A stretch of 64,000 bases of DNA, from assembly GCF_003968755.1 (NCBI RefSeq), contig NZ_RYDL01000002.1:62001-126000 (forward strand), in the 5' to 3' direction. This document shows positions 9,847 to 18,060 of the stretch, in pieces. The position numbers and the translations under genes were made by a program. Under the pieces are notes generated by a model. The model made no database searches. It had not been told where the DNA came from and saw only the letters and a list, made by a program, of their open reading frames with translations. Each line of letters opens with the position of its first letter. Position 1 is the stretch's first letter. The DNA is from Flavobacterium sp. RSP15 (lineage in GTDB: Bacteria > Bacteroidota > Bacteroidia > Flavobacteriales > Flavobacteriaceae).

Positions 9847-10443
9847 ATGATCGTAATCACAAATCCAATTCCTGTAATTAATGAAATCGACACCATTCAT
9901 TCTCTTTTTGAGAATGGACTGGAGTTGCTTCATATTCGGAAACCTGATTTTTCAGAAACAGAAATGAACGCTTTTTTATCCGAAATAAAATCAGATTTCC
10001 GTCAGCAAGTGGTTTTGCACAGTCATCACCAACTGGCTTTAGCATCTGGAATACATCGGATTCATTTTACAGAAAAAGCAAGAATTGAAACATCGGAGAA
10101 AAGTTTAAAAAACTGGAAAGAAAGTGGATTTAAACTCTCTACTTCGATTCATCAAATGATTGATTTTGAAGAACTACCTACTGTTTTTGCTTATGCTTTT
10201 TTTGGTCCTGTTTTCGAAAGTATTTCAAAACCAAAGTATGCTTCGGATATTGACTTTAAAAAAGCATTGCAACAAAGGAAGAATGACGAAACTTCATTAG
10301 TAGCACTTGGTGGAATTACAGCTGATAAAATTAAAACGGCATTAAAATATGGCTTTGATGATGTGGCACTTTTAGGTGCCATTTGGAATAGTAACCATCC
10401 AATAGAAAATTTTAAACAATGCAAGAAAACAGACCTTTCGTAG
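9847..10443 (+). CDS. ThiE/TenI-like protein (first of two in the operon)
   Basis: A 198-residue TIM-barrel protein of the thiamine phosphate synthase superfamily. It shares LLHIRKPDF, FFGPVFESISKPKY and VALGGIT with ThiE/TenI proteins. In place of the ThiE substrate motif DGVHLG it has IHRIHFTE, and it lacks the [12 protein letters not shown] strand. A complete ThiE lies two genes downstream, so this copy may be a TenI-type thiazole tautomerase or a diverged synthase. It overlaps thiD by 25 bp, showing tight operon structure. Confidence 0.75.
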   Translation: MIVITNPIPVINEIDTIHSLFENGLELLHIRKPDFSETEMNAFLSEIKSDFRQQVVLHSHHQLALASGIHRIHFTEKARIETSEKSLKNWKESGFKLSTSIHQMIDFEELPTVFAYAFFGPVFESISKPKYASDIDFKKALQQRKNDETSLVALGGITADKIKTALKYGFDDVALLGAIWNSNHPIENFKQCKKTDLS

Positions 10444-11174
10444 TAACAATTGCAGGCTTTGATCCTTCTGGAGGCGCGGGAGTTTTAGCAGACATCAAGA
10501 CATTCGAGCAACATCACGTTTATGGTTTTGCCGTCAATACCGGTAACACCATTCAAACCGAAAATCAGTTCTTCGAAATGCACTGGACTGACCAAGATTT
10601 TGTTATGAGATCACTGGATCAATTGTTTGAAAATTATAGCATCAAAGCCGTAAAAATTGGAATTGTTCCTTCACTGGATTGTTTAAAAAAAATTGTTTTT
10701 GCTATAAAAAAGCTTTCGCCAAAAACAAAGATTGTTTGGGATACCGTTTTAAAATCGACAACCGAATTCCCTTTTATAACTATAGACAATCATACTATTT
10801 TGATTGAAATATTAGAACAAATAGATTTAATAACACCCAATTATAATGAAATTCTACAACTTTCCGTAGTAGAAAAAAATCCTGAATTAATTGCTCAAGA
10901 GGTGTCAAAACAGTGCGCTGTATTATTGAAAGGCGGTCACAATCCTCGGGCAATTGGTGTTGACTGTTTGTATACCGGAAAGGAAACCTTCAGGCTTACG
11001 CCAAATAAGACTCTGGTTTTCGAGAAACACGGCTCTGGCTGTGTATTATCATCAGCGATTACAGCCAATTTAGCTTTGGGATTAGACCTGAAAACAGCTT
11101 GCATCAATGCCAAAAAATATATAGAAACCTATTTACAATCTAATCAAACCAAATTAGGATACCATCATGTATAA
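10419..11174 (+). CDS. thiD: Hydroxymethylpyrimidine (phosphate) kinase
   Basis: This 251-residue ribokinase-like enzyme phosphorylates HMP and HMP-phosphate. The N-terminal TIAGFDPSGGAGVLADIKTFEQHHVYG is the ThiD signature. HGSGCVLSSAITANLALG near the C-terminus is the anion-hole/catalytic Asp-equivalent region; here GSGC takes the place of the usual GTGC. It overlaps the genes on both sides (25 bp and 8 bp). The length is slightly short but complete. Confidence 0.95.
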   Translation: MQENRPFVVTIAGFDPSGGAGVLADIKTFEQHHVYGFAVNTGNTIQTENQFFEMHWTDQDFVMRSLDQLFENYSIKAVKIGIVPSLDCLKKIVFAIKKLSPKTKIVWDTVLKSTTEFPFITIDNHTILIEILEQIDLITPNYNEILQLSVVEKNPELIAQEVSKQCAVLLKGGHNPRAIGVDCLYTGKETFRLTPNKTLVFEKHGSGCVLSSAITANLALGLDLKTACINAKKYIETYLQSNQTKLGYHHV

Positions 11175-11799
11175 TAAGCTACACTACATTTCGCAAGGAA
11201 ATACAGTCGAAGAACAATTGCACAACATTCACAAAGCACTGGACAATGGTTGCCATTGGATACAATTGCGATTCAAAAATCAAAACGCGCTTGAAGTTTT
11301 CACTTTGGCGGAAGCCGTAAAAATGTTATGTAAAGAATATTTAGCCACTTTTATCATCAATGACAACGTGCATTTGGTAAAGCAATTGGATGCCGATGGC
11401 GTTCATTTGGGTTTAAGTGATATGAAAGTGGAAGAAGCAAGACTAATTTTAGGAACAACAAAAATCATTGGAGGAACGGCAAATACTTTTATAGATGTGC
11501 GCCAAAGGACAGCCGAAAACTGTGATTATATAGGTCTGGGTCCATTTCAATTTACGACAACCAAACAAAATTTAAGTCCCATTTTAGGATTGGAAGGGTA
11601 TCGATTGATTATCCAACAAATGAAAATAAAAAACATCCAAATTCCCATTTATGCCATTGGAGGAATCACACTAGAAAACGTAGAAGACCTGATGGAAACT
11701 GGAATTCAGGGTATTGCAGCTTCTGGTTTGATCACCCAAAGCAAAAATCCATCTCAACTCATCAAGCAACTTAACGACAAATTATATGATACCATTTAA
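11167..11799 (+). CDS. thiE: Thiamine phosphate synthase
   Basis: The 210-residue TIM-barrel enzyme joins HMP-pyrophosphate and thiazole phosphate. Canonical ThiE blocks are present: [48 protein letters not shown] and [10 protein letters not shown]. It is therefore the best candidate for the true synthase, in contrast to the diverged paralogue at 9847. It overlaps thiD by 8 bp and thiG by 14 bp. Confidence 0.95.
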   Translation: MYNKLHYISQGNTVEEQLHNIHKALDNGCHWIQLRFKNQNALEVFTLAEAVKMLCKEYLATFIINDNVHLVKQLDADGVHLGLSDMKVEEARLILGTTKIIGGTANTFIDVRQRTAENCDYIGLGPFQFTTTKQNLSPILGLEGYRLIIQQMKIKNIQIPIYAIGGITLENVEDLMETGIQGIAASGLITQSKNPSQLIKQLNDKLYDTI

Positions 11800-12556
11800 A
11801 ATAGGAGACAAGACCTTTCATTCCCGCTTGTTTTTAGGCACAGGAAAATTCGGTTCTAACCAACAGATGGAAGAAGCCATTTTAGCCTCTGGAAGCGAGT
11901 TAGTAACCGTAGCACTAAAACGTATCGATTTAGAAACGGAAACCGATGCCATTTTATCCCATCTCAAACATCCGCTGATTAATTTGCTACCCAATACTTC
12001 TGGCGCACGAAATGCCAAAGAAGCGGTTTTTGCGGCACAACTAGCACGAGAAGCGTTGGAGACTAATTGGCTTAAACTGGAAATTCATCCCGATCCAAAA
12101 TATTTGATGCCCGATGCAATCGAAACCTTAAAAGCTACGGAAGCATTAGCCAAATTAGGATTTATCGTTTTGCCTTACATCCATGCCGACCCCGTTTTAT
12201 GTAAACGACTGGAAGACGCAGGAACTTCGGCGGTGATGCCTTTAGGTTCTCCAATTGGTAGCAACAAAGGATTAAAAACGATCGATTTTTTAGAAATAAT
12301 AATTGAACAGAGCAGAGTTCCCGTGATTATAGATGCTGGAATTGGCGCACCATCCGACGCAGCAAAAGCGATGGAACTCGGAGCTGACGCGGTTTTAGTA
12401 AACACAGCAATAGCAGTAGCTGGAAATCCTATATTGATGGCAGAGGCTTTTAGAGAAGCCGTTATCGCAGGTCGAAAAGCATTCGAATCACAATTAGCCC
12501 AAAAAGTAAATCGTGCAATGGCTTCAAGTCCTTTGACCGCGTTTTTGTATGAGTAA
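11786..12556 (+). CDS. thiG: Thiazole synthase
   Basis: The 256-residue TIM barrel forms the thiazole phosphate from DXP, dehydroglycine and ThiS thiocarboxylate. Lys97 in [17 protein letters not shown] is the Schiff-base lysine. [33 protein letters not shown] is the phosphate-binding end. It partners with ThiH, encoded next. A CCTCTCCCC repeat follows its stop directly. Confidence 0.97.
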   Translation: MIPFKIGDKTFHSRLFLGTGKFGSNQQMEEAILASGSELVTVALKRIDLETETDAILSHLKHPLINLLPNTSGARNAKEAVFAAQLAREALETNWLKLEIHPDPKYLMPDAIETLKATEALAKLGFIVLPYIHADPVLCKRLEDAGTSAVMPLGSPIGSNKGLKTIDFLEIIIEQSRVPVIIDAGIGAPSDAAKAMELGADAVLVNTAIAVAGNPILMAEAFREAVIAGRKAFESQLAQKVNRAMASSPLTAFLYE

Positions 12557-12557
12557 T

Positions 12558-12590
12558 CCTCTCCCCAACTTTCTCCAAAGGAGAGGGAGC
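12558..12590. repeat. Dispersed CCTCTCCCC repeat, copy 2
   Basis: The segment begins CCTCTCCCCAACTTTCTCC and ends AAAGGAGAGGGAGC. It matches the copy at 617-649 in all but a few positions and again starts within a few bases of a stop codon. The CTCTCC and GGAGAG halves pair more perfectly here. It separates thiG from thiH. Confidence 0.6.
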
Positions 12591-12636
12591 GTAAACAGGA
12601 TAATAAAAAGATGAGTACTAATAACCAACTTAAACA

Positions 12637-13764
12637 ATGAACACATTTAGATCGGTTTTTGACAACTACGATTGGGAAACAATCAAAACAAAAATATACC
12701 ATACCACTTCGATAGAAGTCGAATCTGCGTTAGACAAAAAAAAACGCAGTCTCGATGATTTTCTGAGATTGATTTCACCTGCTGCGAAACCTTACTTAGA
12801 GCAAATGGCACAACTCACACAGGAATCAACCAAAAAAAGATTTGGCAAAACGATTCAAATGTATGCGCCTTTGTATTTAAGCAACGAATGCCAAAACATT
12901 TGTACGTATTGTGGGTTTAGTTTAGACAACAAAATTAAACGAAAAACACTTACCGAAAATGAAATTACACAAGAAATTGAAGTCTTAAAAAAAGCAGGAT
13001 TTGATCATGTTTTATTAGTAACCGGCGAAGCCAATCAGACCGTAAACATTCATTATTTTCTAAAGGCAATTGCTCAGATAAAAAACGATTTCTCCACCAT
13101 TTCAGCCGAAGTACAACCCTTGTCAACAGAAGAATACGAACAATTACACGAAGCCGGGGTCTATTCGATTTTAGTCTATCAGGAAACCTACCACCGTGAT
13201 GTTTACAAACAGTACCATACCAAAGGAAAGAAATCCAATTTTGATTTTCGTTTAGAAACACCCAATCGCATAGGAACTGCGGGCATTCATAAAATAGGCT
13301 TGGGTGTCTTATTGGGATTAGAAGATTGGCGCACTGACAGTTTTTTTAATGCCTTGCATTTAGATTATTTACAAAAAACGTATTGGCAAACGAAATATGC
13401 AGTTTCATTTCCCAGATTACGACCGGCAGAAGGTGTAATTAAACCCAACTTTATCATGGATGATGCTGATTTGACCCAGCTCATTTGTGCCTACCGTTTG
13501 TGGAATGAAGACTTAGAAATCTCCCTGTCTACCCGGGAGAACGAAAAATTCCGGGACAATATTATTCCAATTGGAATCACTAGTATGAGTGCCGGTTCTA
13601 AAACTAATCCTGGGGGTTATTCAGTTGACCCACAATCCTTGGAGCAATTTGAAATCAGTGACGAACGTTCTGCGGCAGAGATTGCAAAAATTATTTCCAG
13701 CAAAGGATACGAGCCCGTTTGGAAAGATTGGGACAGAAATTTTAGTCAAAAGTCGAAAGTCTAA
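12637..13764 (+). CDS. thiH: 2-iminoacetate synthase ThiH
   Basis: The 375-residue radical SAM enzyme cleaves tyrosine to dehydroglycine for ThiG. The CxxxCxxC motif is Cys85-Cys89-Cys92 in ECQNICTYCGF. ISAEVQPL, YQETYHRDVY and FPRLRPAEG are family blocks. The final residues (SQKSKV-stop) are encoded by a dispersed repeat, AGTCAAAAGTCGAAAGTC, that starts at 13744 inside the gene, so the tail and stop are repeat-derived. Otherwise the length is normal. Confidence 0.96.
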   Translation: MNTFRSVFDNYDWETIKTKIYHTTSIEVESALDKKKRSLDDFLRLISPAAKPYLEQMAQLTQESTKKRFGKTIQMYAPLYLSNECQNICTYCGFSLDNKIKRKTLTENEITQEIEVLKKAGFDHVLLVTGEANQTVNIHYFLKAIAQIKNDFSTISAEVQPLSTEEYEQLHEAGVYSILVYQETYHRDVYKQYHTKGKKSNFDFRLETPNRIGTAGIHKIGLGVLLGLEDWRTDSFFNALHLDYLQKTYWQTKYAVSFPRLRPAEGVIKPNFIMDDADLTQLICAYRLWNEDLEISLSTRENEKFRDNIIPIGITSMSAGSKTNPGGYSVDPQSLEQFEISDERSAAEIAKIISSKGYEPVWKDWDRNFSQKSKV

Positions 13765-13770
13765 AAGTTT
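13744..13770. repeat. AAGTCGAAAGTC repeat overlapping the thiH 3' end
   Basis: The sequence AGTCAAAAGTCGAAAGTCTA and a few following bases belong to the repeat family seen at 13909-13991, 29520-29590, 29955-29988, 42393-42448 and 50364-50401. It encodes the last six residues and the stop of thiH. It is inverted relative to the GACTTT tandem array further along the same spacer. Confidence 0.65.
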
Positions 13771-13908
13771 AGAAATCAACAAAAAAATTAGACAAGAGAC
13801 AAGAGTCTAAAAATTTAGAAAGCAACATGGGGCCACACCTTAATATTTATTACTAATAGCAACTAACTTTAAAAAAAGTTATCGACTGCGCTCGAACTGA
13901 CTTGTTTT

Positions 13909-13991
13909 TGACTTTAAAACTTTATGACTTTTGACTTTATGACTTTTGACTTTATGACTTTCCAACTTTATGACTTCTCAACTTTAAGACT
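13909..13991. repeat. Tandem 15-bp GACTTTATGACTTTT array
   Basis: About four to five degenerate units of GACTTTATGACTTTT follow each other with a 15-bp period and stop 6 bp before the thiF-like start codon. Together with the inverted arm at 13744-13770 they bound a 140-bp segment containing no gene. The array is the same family as the repeats around the four-helix-bundle gene at 29.5-30.0 kb. Confidence 0.7.
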
Positions 13992-13997
13992 AAAAAA

Positions 13998-14708
13998 ATG
14001 AGTATTATTCAAGATTTTTTACGCTATAACCGCCAGATGATGATGCCGGAAATAGGCGATTCCGGACAGGAAAAACTCAAAAAAGCGAAAGTTTTAGTGA
14101 TCGGCGCAGGCGGATTGGGTTGTCCAATCTTACAATATATTGCAACGGCCGGAGTAGGAACTATTGGTATAGTTGATTTTGACAAAATCGAATTGCACAA
14201 CTTACACCGTCAAATTTTATATACGGAGAGGCACGTTGGTCAATTAAAAGCAATCACGGCAAAATCGGTTATAGAAACTCTGAATCCATTGATTAATGTT
14301 GTTGCTTTTGAAGAAAAATTAACCTTTAAAAATGCAGTACAAATCATCCAGGATTTTGATGTAATTGTTGACGGTTGTGATAATTTCAAAACCCGTTATC
14401 TGGTAAATGATACTTGCGTAACATTAGGAAAATCATTAATTTACGGCAGCATCTTAAAATTCGAGGGGCAAATGTCCGTTTTTAACCATAATGGAAATAA
14501 AAATCTTCGGGACTTATTCCCAGAACCTCCAAATCCTAAAGATGTTCCTAATTGTGATTTGAACGGAGTATTGGGTACGCTCCCTGGGATTATTGGCACT
14601 ATGATGGCGCATGAAACGTTGAAACTTGTTATGGATTTACCGACATTGGAAAATGAATTGGTTCTTTTTAATACGCTGGATTGGAGTTTTAAGAAGCTGG
14701 AATTTTAA
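13998..14708 (+). CDS. thiF: ThiF/MoeB/HesA-family adenylyltransferase
   Basis: This 236-residue E1-like enzyme should adenylate the ThiS C-terminus. The ATP-binding loop VIGAGGLGCPILQYIATAGVG (about residues 32-52), IVDFDKIELHNLHRQILY and DGCDNFKTRYLVND are diagnostic. Only one cysteine (PNCDLNGVLG) lies where ThiF/MoeB have the first CxxC zinc pair, and no CxxC occurs near the C-terminus, so the zinc site appears absent. The location at the end of the thiamine operon favours ThiF over MoeB. Confidence 0.88.
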   Translation: MSIIQDFLRYNRQMMMPEIGDSGQEKLKKAKVLVIGAGGLGCPILQYIATAGVGTIGIVDFDKIELHNLHRQILYTERHVGQLKAITAKSVIETLNPLINVVAFEEKLTFKNAVQIIQDFDVIVDGCDNFKTRYLVNDTCVTLGKSLIYGSILKFEGQMSVFNHNGNKNLRDLFPEPPNPKDVPNCDLNGVLGTLPGIIGTMMAHETLKLVMDLPTLENELVLFNTLDWSFKKLEF

Positions 14709-14711
14709 GAG

Positions 14712-15350
14712 TTATTTACTTTTTAAAATTTCCATAAAATCTGTTCTGTCGATTTCCCTGCAACCTAAACTTTCAAGATGCGGATTATAAACCTGACAAT
14801 CCAAAAGTTTGTAATCTTCTTTTTTTAATTGGTTGACCAAAGCTATAAAAGCCGTTTTCGACGCATTAGATACTTTCGAGAACATACTTTCACCACAAAA
14901 AACACCTCCCAAATCAATTCCATATAAACCACCAACTAATACTTTATCTTGCCAAACCTCAACTGATTTTGCAATACCTGATTCATGCAGCTTACAATAC
15001 GCTTCAATCATGTCATTGGTAATCCAAGTCCCGTTTTGACCGTCACGTTCTATATTTTGACAATTTGAAATTACATCTCTGAAATTTTGATTGAAAGTAA
15101 CACTGAAAATATTCCGGTTCAGGATATTTCGCATGCTTTTAGATACAATCAATTCATCGAGAAACAGCACCATTCTGGGATTTGGAGACCACCACATAAT
15201 GGGTTCTCCCGCTTCAAACCAAGGAAAAATGCCGCTTTGATACGCAAGTCGCAAGCGTTCCGGGGACAAATCACCTCCAATGGCCAAAATTCCATCGCAA
15301 TTGGCTTGGTCAACAGGAGGGAAAAATAAGGTTGGGGATAAATAATACAT
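14712..15350 (-). CDS. aat: Leucyl/phenylalanyl-tRNA-protein transferase
   Basis: The 212-residue N-end-rule enzyme transfers Leu or Phe to N-terminal basic residues. GILAIGGDLSPERLRLAYQSGIFPWFEAGEPIMWWSPNPRMVLF near the start and GLYGIDLGGVFCGESMFSKVSNASKTAF later are signature blocks. The gene is convergent with the thiF-like gene, with only 3 bp between the stops. ATG at 15350 gives a typical N-terminus. Confidence 0.96.
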   Translation of the reverse strand: MYYLSPTLFFPPVDQANCDGILAIGGDLSPERLRLAYQSGIFPWFEAGEPIMWWSPNPRMVLFLDELIVSKSMRNILNRNIFSVTFNQNFRDVISNCQNIERDGQNGTWITNDMIEAYCKLHESGIAKSVEVWQDKVLVGGLYGIDLGGVFCGESMFSKVSNASKTAFIALVNQLKKEDYKLLDCQVYNPHLESLGCREIDRTDFMEILKSK

Positions 15351-15451
15351 TTTTCAATTTCAAAAATCAATACCAATTTCAAAAAATAAAAAAGTCAGAA
15401 ATTCAAGTAAAACTCAAACTTCTGACTTCTAAATTCTAACTTTTTCATCCC

Positions 15452-15829
15452 TTAGAAAGGCAAATCGTCTGCTTCTTCTTCGTTTAGGTTTGTTGCTGGT
15501 GCAAATGCTGCAGCAGCCGGCATCGGAGGCATTTGAGCAGCAGTGGCTTCTGTGGCTACTCTTTCTACTCTCCATCCTTGAATTGCATTAAAATATTTAG
15601 TCACTCCTTGTGGGTCAACCCATTCGCGTCCTCTTAAATTGATCGAAACTTTAACCGCTTCACCTACTTTAAAACTGTTCAATAAATCGCATTTATCTTG
15701 TACAAATTCTACTAAAATATGTTGTGGATATTGCTCCTCAGTGGTTACTACCAATTCTCTTTTTAAGAAACTTCCGCTTCCCACATTTTTTGCATCCCCA
15801 AGCATTTTAATTTTTCCTGTAACTTCCAT
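15452..15829 (-). CDS. DUF3127 domain-containing protein
   Basis: The 125-residue protein begins MEVTGKIKMLGDAKNVGSGSFLKRELVVTTEEQYPQ, the DUF3127 fold. It ends in an Ala/Pro-rich linker and an acidic tail (NEEEADDLPF), reminiscent of single-stranded-DNA-binding proteins with an OB fold and acidic C-terminal tip. The resemblance to SSB is inferred from layout; the function is unknown. It lies 26 bp downstream of the flavin reductase gene, probably co-transcribed. Confidence 0.85.
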   Translation of the reverse strand: MEVTGKIKMLGDAKNVGSGSFLKRELVVTTEEQYPQHILVEFVQDKCDLLNSFKVGEAVKVSINLRGREWVDPQGVTKYFNAIQGWRVERVATEATAAQMPPMPAAAAFAPATNLNEEEADDLPF

Positions 15830-15855
15830 CTTCGTTGTTTTTAATGTTATTTATA

Positions 15856-16731
15856 TTATTTTTTTGCCAAAAGTACTTTCCAAGCCGATAAGACATCATT
15901 CTCATTCAGGTATTTTTTTGCCTCCAAGTGTACTTTTTGCTGGTCATCAGCACTTAAAACTCCTTTTACAGCAAAATTCTGTTTTACAAATATACTAACT
16001 TCTTCCATTGTGGGCAAGGCTTCTATATTCCCTAACATCCCTAAATCATTTCCGTTAAAAACCGAACTTTCTTTAACAAAATTTGGGATTGCATCTACTC
16101 CAATTCCTAGTGTGGATAATGGTTTTGGAACTTCAAAAAGACCTTGATTGGATCTTGAATACCAGTTACCACCCAATCTAGAAACCAAGTCGATTTTATA
16201 CTGATCAATCGCACCATTAACGTCTAAAACCGATTCATCAATGTGAATTCGAAGCACTTCGCAAAGCACTAAATTCCCAGCTCCACCCTCCGTTCCCAAC
16301 GGAATAATCTGAGTGACTTTACATTCAAATTGTACTGGAGATTCTTTTACTCTAAATGGTTTTACCACCTCAGAAGCTACCGGAGTTAAGCCAGATTTCA
16401 CAAACTCATCGACGCCATCAGCATATTCTGTACTAGCCAAAGAAATCTGTTGTACCATGTCATAATTCACCACATTAATAACTACTTCCCGAGTTGCTTC
16501 AGCATTGATCAACGTGTGTTTTATCGAATTATCACGAACGCGCCTTGCTGGTGAAAAAATAAGGATTGGAGGATTGGCGCTGAACACATTAAAAAAACTA
16601 AAAGGCGATACATTAGCATTACCTTCCGCATCCATAGTACTGGCAAAAGCAATAGGTCTAGGTCCAACTGAACTTTGCAAATAGCCTTGTAATTTTGCTG
16701 TTTCGATACTTTTAGGATCAATCGTAATCAT
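15856..16731 (-). CDS. Flavin reductase family protein (FMN-binding)
   Basis: The protein begins MITIDPKSIETAKLQGYLQSSVGPRPIAFASTMDAEGNANVSPFSFFNVFSANPP, the split-barrel FMN-binding flavin reductase pattern, with a C-terminal extension giving 291 residues. The open frame runs 13 codons further upstream, but that stretch begins with TTG and overlaps a TACTTTTG -7 box (complement of 16758-16765), so the ATG at 16731 is chosen. The substrate is unknown. It heads a likely two-gene unit with the DUF3127 gene. Confidence 0.9.
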   Translation of the reverse strand: MITIDPKSIETAKLQGYLQSSVGPRPIAFASTMDAEGNANVSPFSFFNVFSANPPILIFSPARRVRDNSIKHTLINAEATREVVINVVNYDMVQQISLASTEYADGVDEFVKSGLTPVASEVVKPFRVKESPVQFECKVTQIIPLGTEGGAGNLVLCEVLRIHIDESVLDVNGAIDQYKIDLVSRLGGNWYSRSNQGLFEVPKPLSTLGIGVDAIPNFVKESSVFNGNDLGMLGNIEALPTMEEVSIFVKQNFAVKGVLSADDQQKVHLEAKKYLNENDVLSAWKVLLAKK

Positions 16732-16757
16732 ATTTTTTACTTTATAGCAGTGTGGTA

Positions 16758-16765
16758 CAAAAGTA
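16758..16765 (-). promoter_or_regulatory. -7 box of the flavin reductase gene
   Basis: On the minus strand this reads TACTTTTG, a perfect Bacteroidota -7 element, 26 bp upstream of the chosen ATG. The -33 element is not clear. Confidence 0.6.
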
Positions 16766-16905
16766 AACAAATCGGATCAGTTTATGAAAGAGTATATCCA
16801 ATTAGAATAAAATTACATCTGAATTTACTCTGAAAAAAAATCTTTCTTTAAAACTAAAATACCACAGCGTTTATTTCGTTATATTTATAATTCAAATTTT
16901 CATTT

Positions 16906-18060
16906 ATGCAGTTTTCTGAAAGAAGAAATACAACCCGTTGGATTATAATTTCTGCCTCTTTTTTAATCATTTCACTGATTCTTTGGAACACATACACATT
17001 TTTTCAAATCTTCAAAAACGAAGAACGATTAAAAATGAATCTTTGGGCACAAGCCCAAAAAACACTCATTAATGCCAATGAAAATACAGATGTTGATCTT
17101 CCGTTGCAAATTTTCAGTGACAACACTTCAATTCCTATTATACTGACAGAGAATGACAGCATCATAAACACCGTAAATATTGACGATGCTATTGTAAAAA
17201 ATAATTCAAAGGCAGCCGCATTCTTGCATAACCTGAAAAACGAAAACGTGCCCATAGTCATTGAGTATGTTCCTGGGAAATTTCAAAAATTATATTACGG
17301 CAACTCGGCTTTACTGAATAAATTGAAATATTATCCCGTTGCTTTAGTGCTGATCATAGTGCTTTTTGGCGGTTTAGTTTATAATTTTTATAGAAGCACC
17401 AAAATGGCAACACAAAACAAACTTTGGGCAGGAATGGCGAAGGAAACGGCGCATCAGATAGGAACGCCGCTCTCGTCACTGATAGGCTGGGTTGAACTCC
17501 TAAAATCTGAAAACATGGATGAAAGTACTACTTTTGAAATTGAAAAAGATATTGAGCGTTTGCAAACCATTACCGATCGTTTCTCAAAAATAGGATCGGA
17601 ACCCAAATTAGAAAACAAAGATATTGTAGCCGAAACACAGCAATCTTACGACTATTTGCAATCCCGATTCTCCAAACAAATTGAGTTTTCGTTCCAAGCG
17701 CCAAAAACTCCTATTATGGTATCTCTTAATCCTACGCTGCACAGTTGGACCATCGAGAATTTAGTAAAAAACGCTATCGATGCAATGAAAGGAAAAGGAA
17801 AATTAGCTTTAGAAATTGTACAAGAAGGCGATTGTGTAAAAATAAATGTTTCTGATACCGGTGGAGGAATTCAGAAACAACAATTCAAAAGTATTTTTGA
17901 ACCAGGTTTTACAACTAAAAAAAGAGGTTGGGGATTGGGACTTTCACTAACCAAAAGAATCGTGGAAGAATACCACAAAGGAACCATAAAAGTCTTGAAT
18001 TCCGAAATTGGAAAAGGAACAACGATGCAAGTGAGTTTTAAAAAAAACAACCTAGCGTAA
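16906..18060 (+). CDS. Membrane sensor histidine kinase
   Basis: The 384-residue protein has a transmembrane helix at about residues 11-34 and another at about 144-163, enclosing a roughly 110-residue periplasmic sensor region. The dimerisation box is AKETAHQIGTPLSSLIGW with His183 as the phospho-acceptor. The ATPase domain shows the N box (ENLVKNAIDAM), DTGGGIQ and GWGLGLSLTKRI. No response regulator gene is adjacent, so it is an orphan kinase. Its 3' end overlaps the convergent transglutaminase-like gene by 9 bp. Confidence 0.93.
   Translation: MQFSERRNTTRWIIISASFLIISLILWNTYTFFQIFKNEERLKMNLWAQAQKTLINANENTDVDLPLQIFSDNTSIPIILTENDSIINTVNIDDAIVKNNSKAAAFLHNLKNENVPIVIEYVPGKFQKLYYGNSALLNKLKYYPVALVLIIVLFGGLVYNFYRSTKMATQNKLWAGMAKETAHQIGTPLSSLIGWVELLKSENMDESTTFEIEKDIERLQTITDRFSKIGSEPKLENKDIVAETQQSYDYLQSRFSKQIEFSFQAPKTPIMVSLNPTLHSWTIENLVKNAIDAMKGKGKLALEIVQEGDCVKINVSDTGGGIQKQQFKSIFEPGFTTKKRGWGLGLSLTKRIVEEYHKGTIKVLNSEIGKGTTMQVSFKKNNLA

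Noticed and set aside
13909..13991. CRISPR-like array
   Set aside because: The 15-bp units are contiguous, with no spacers and no cas genes nearby.
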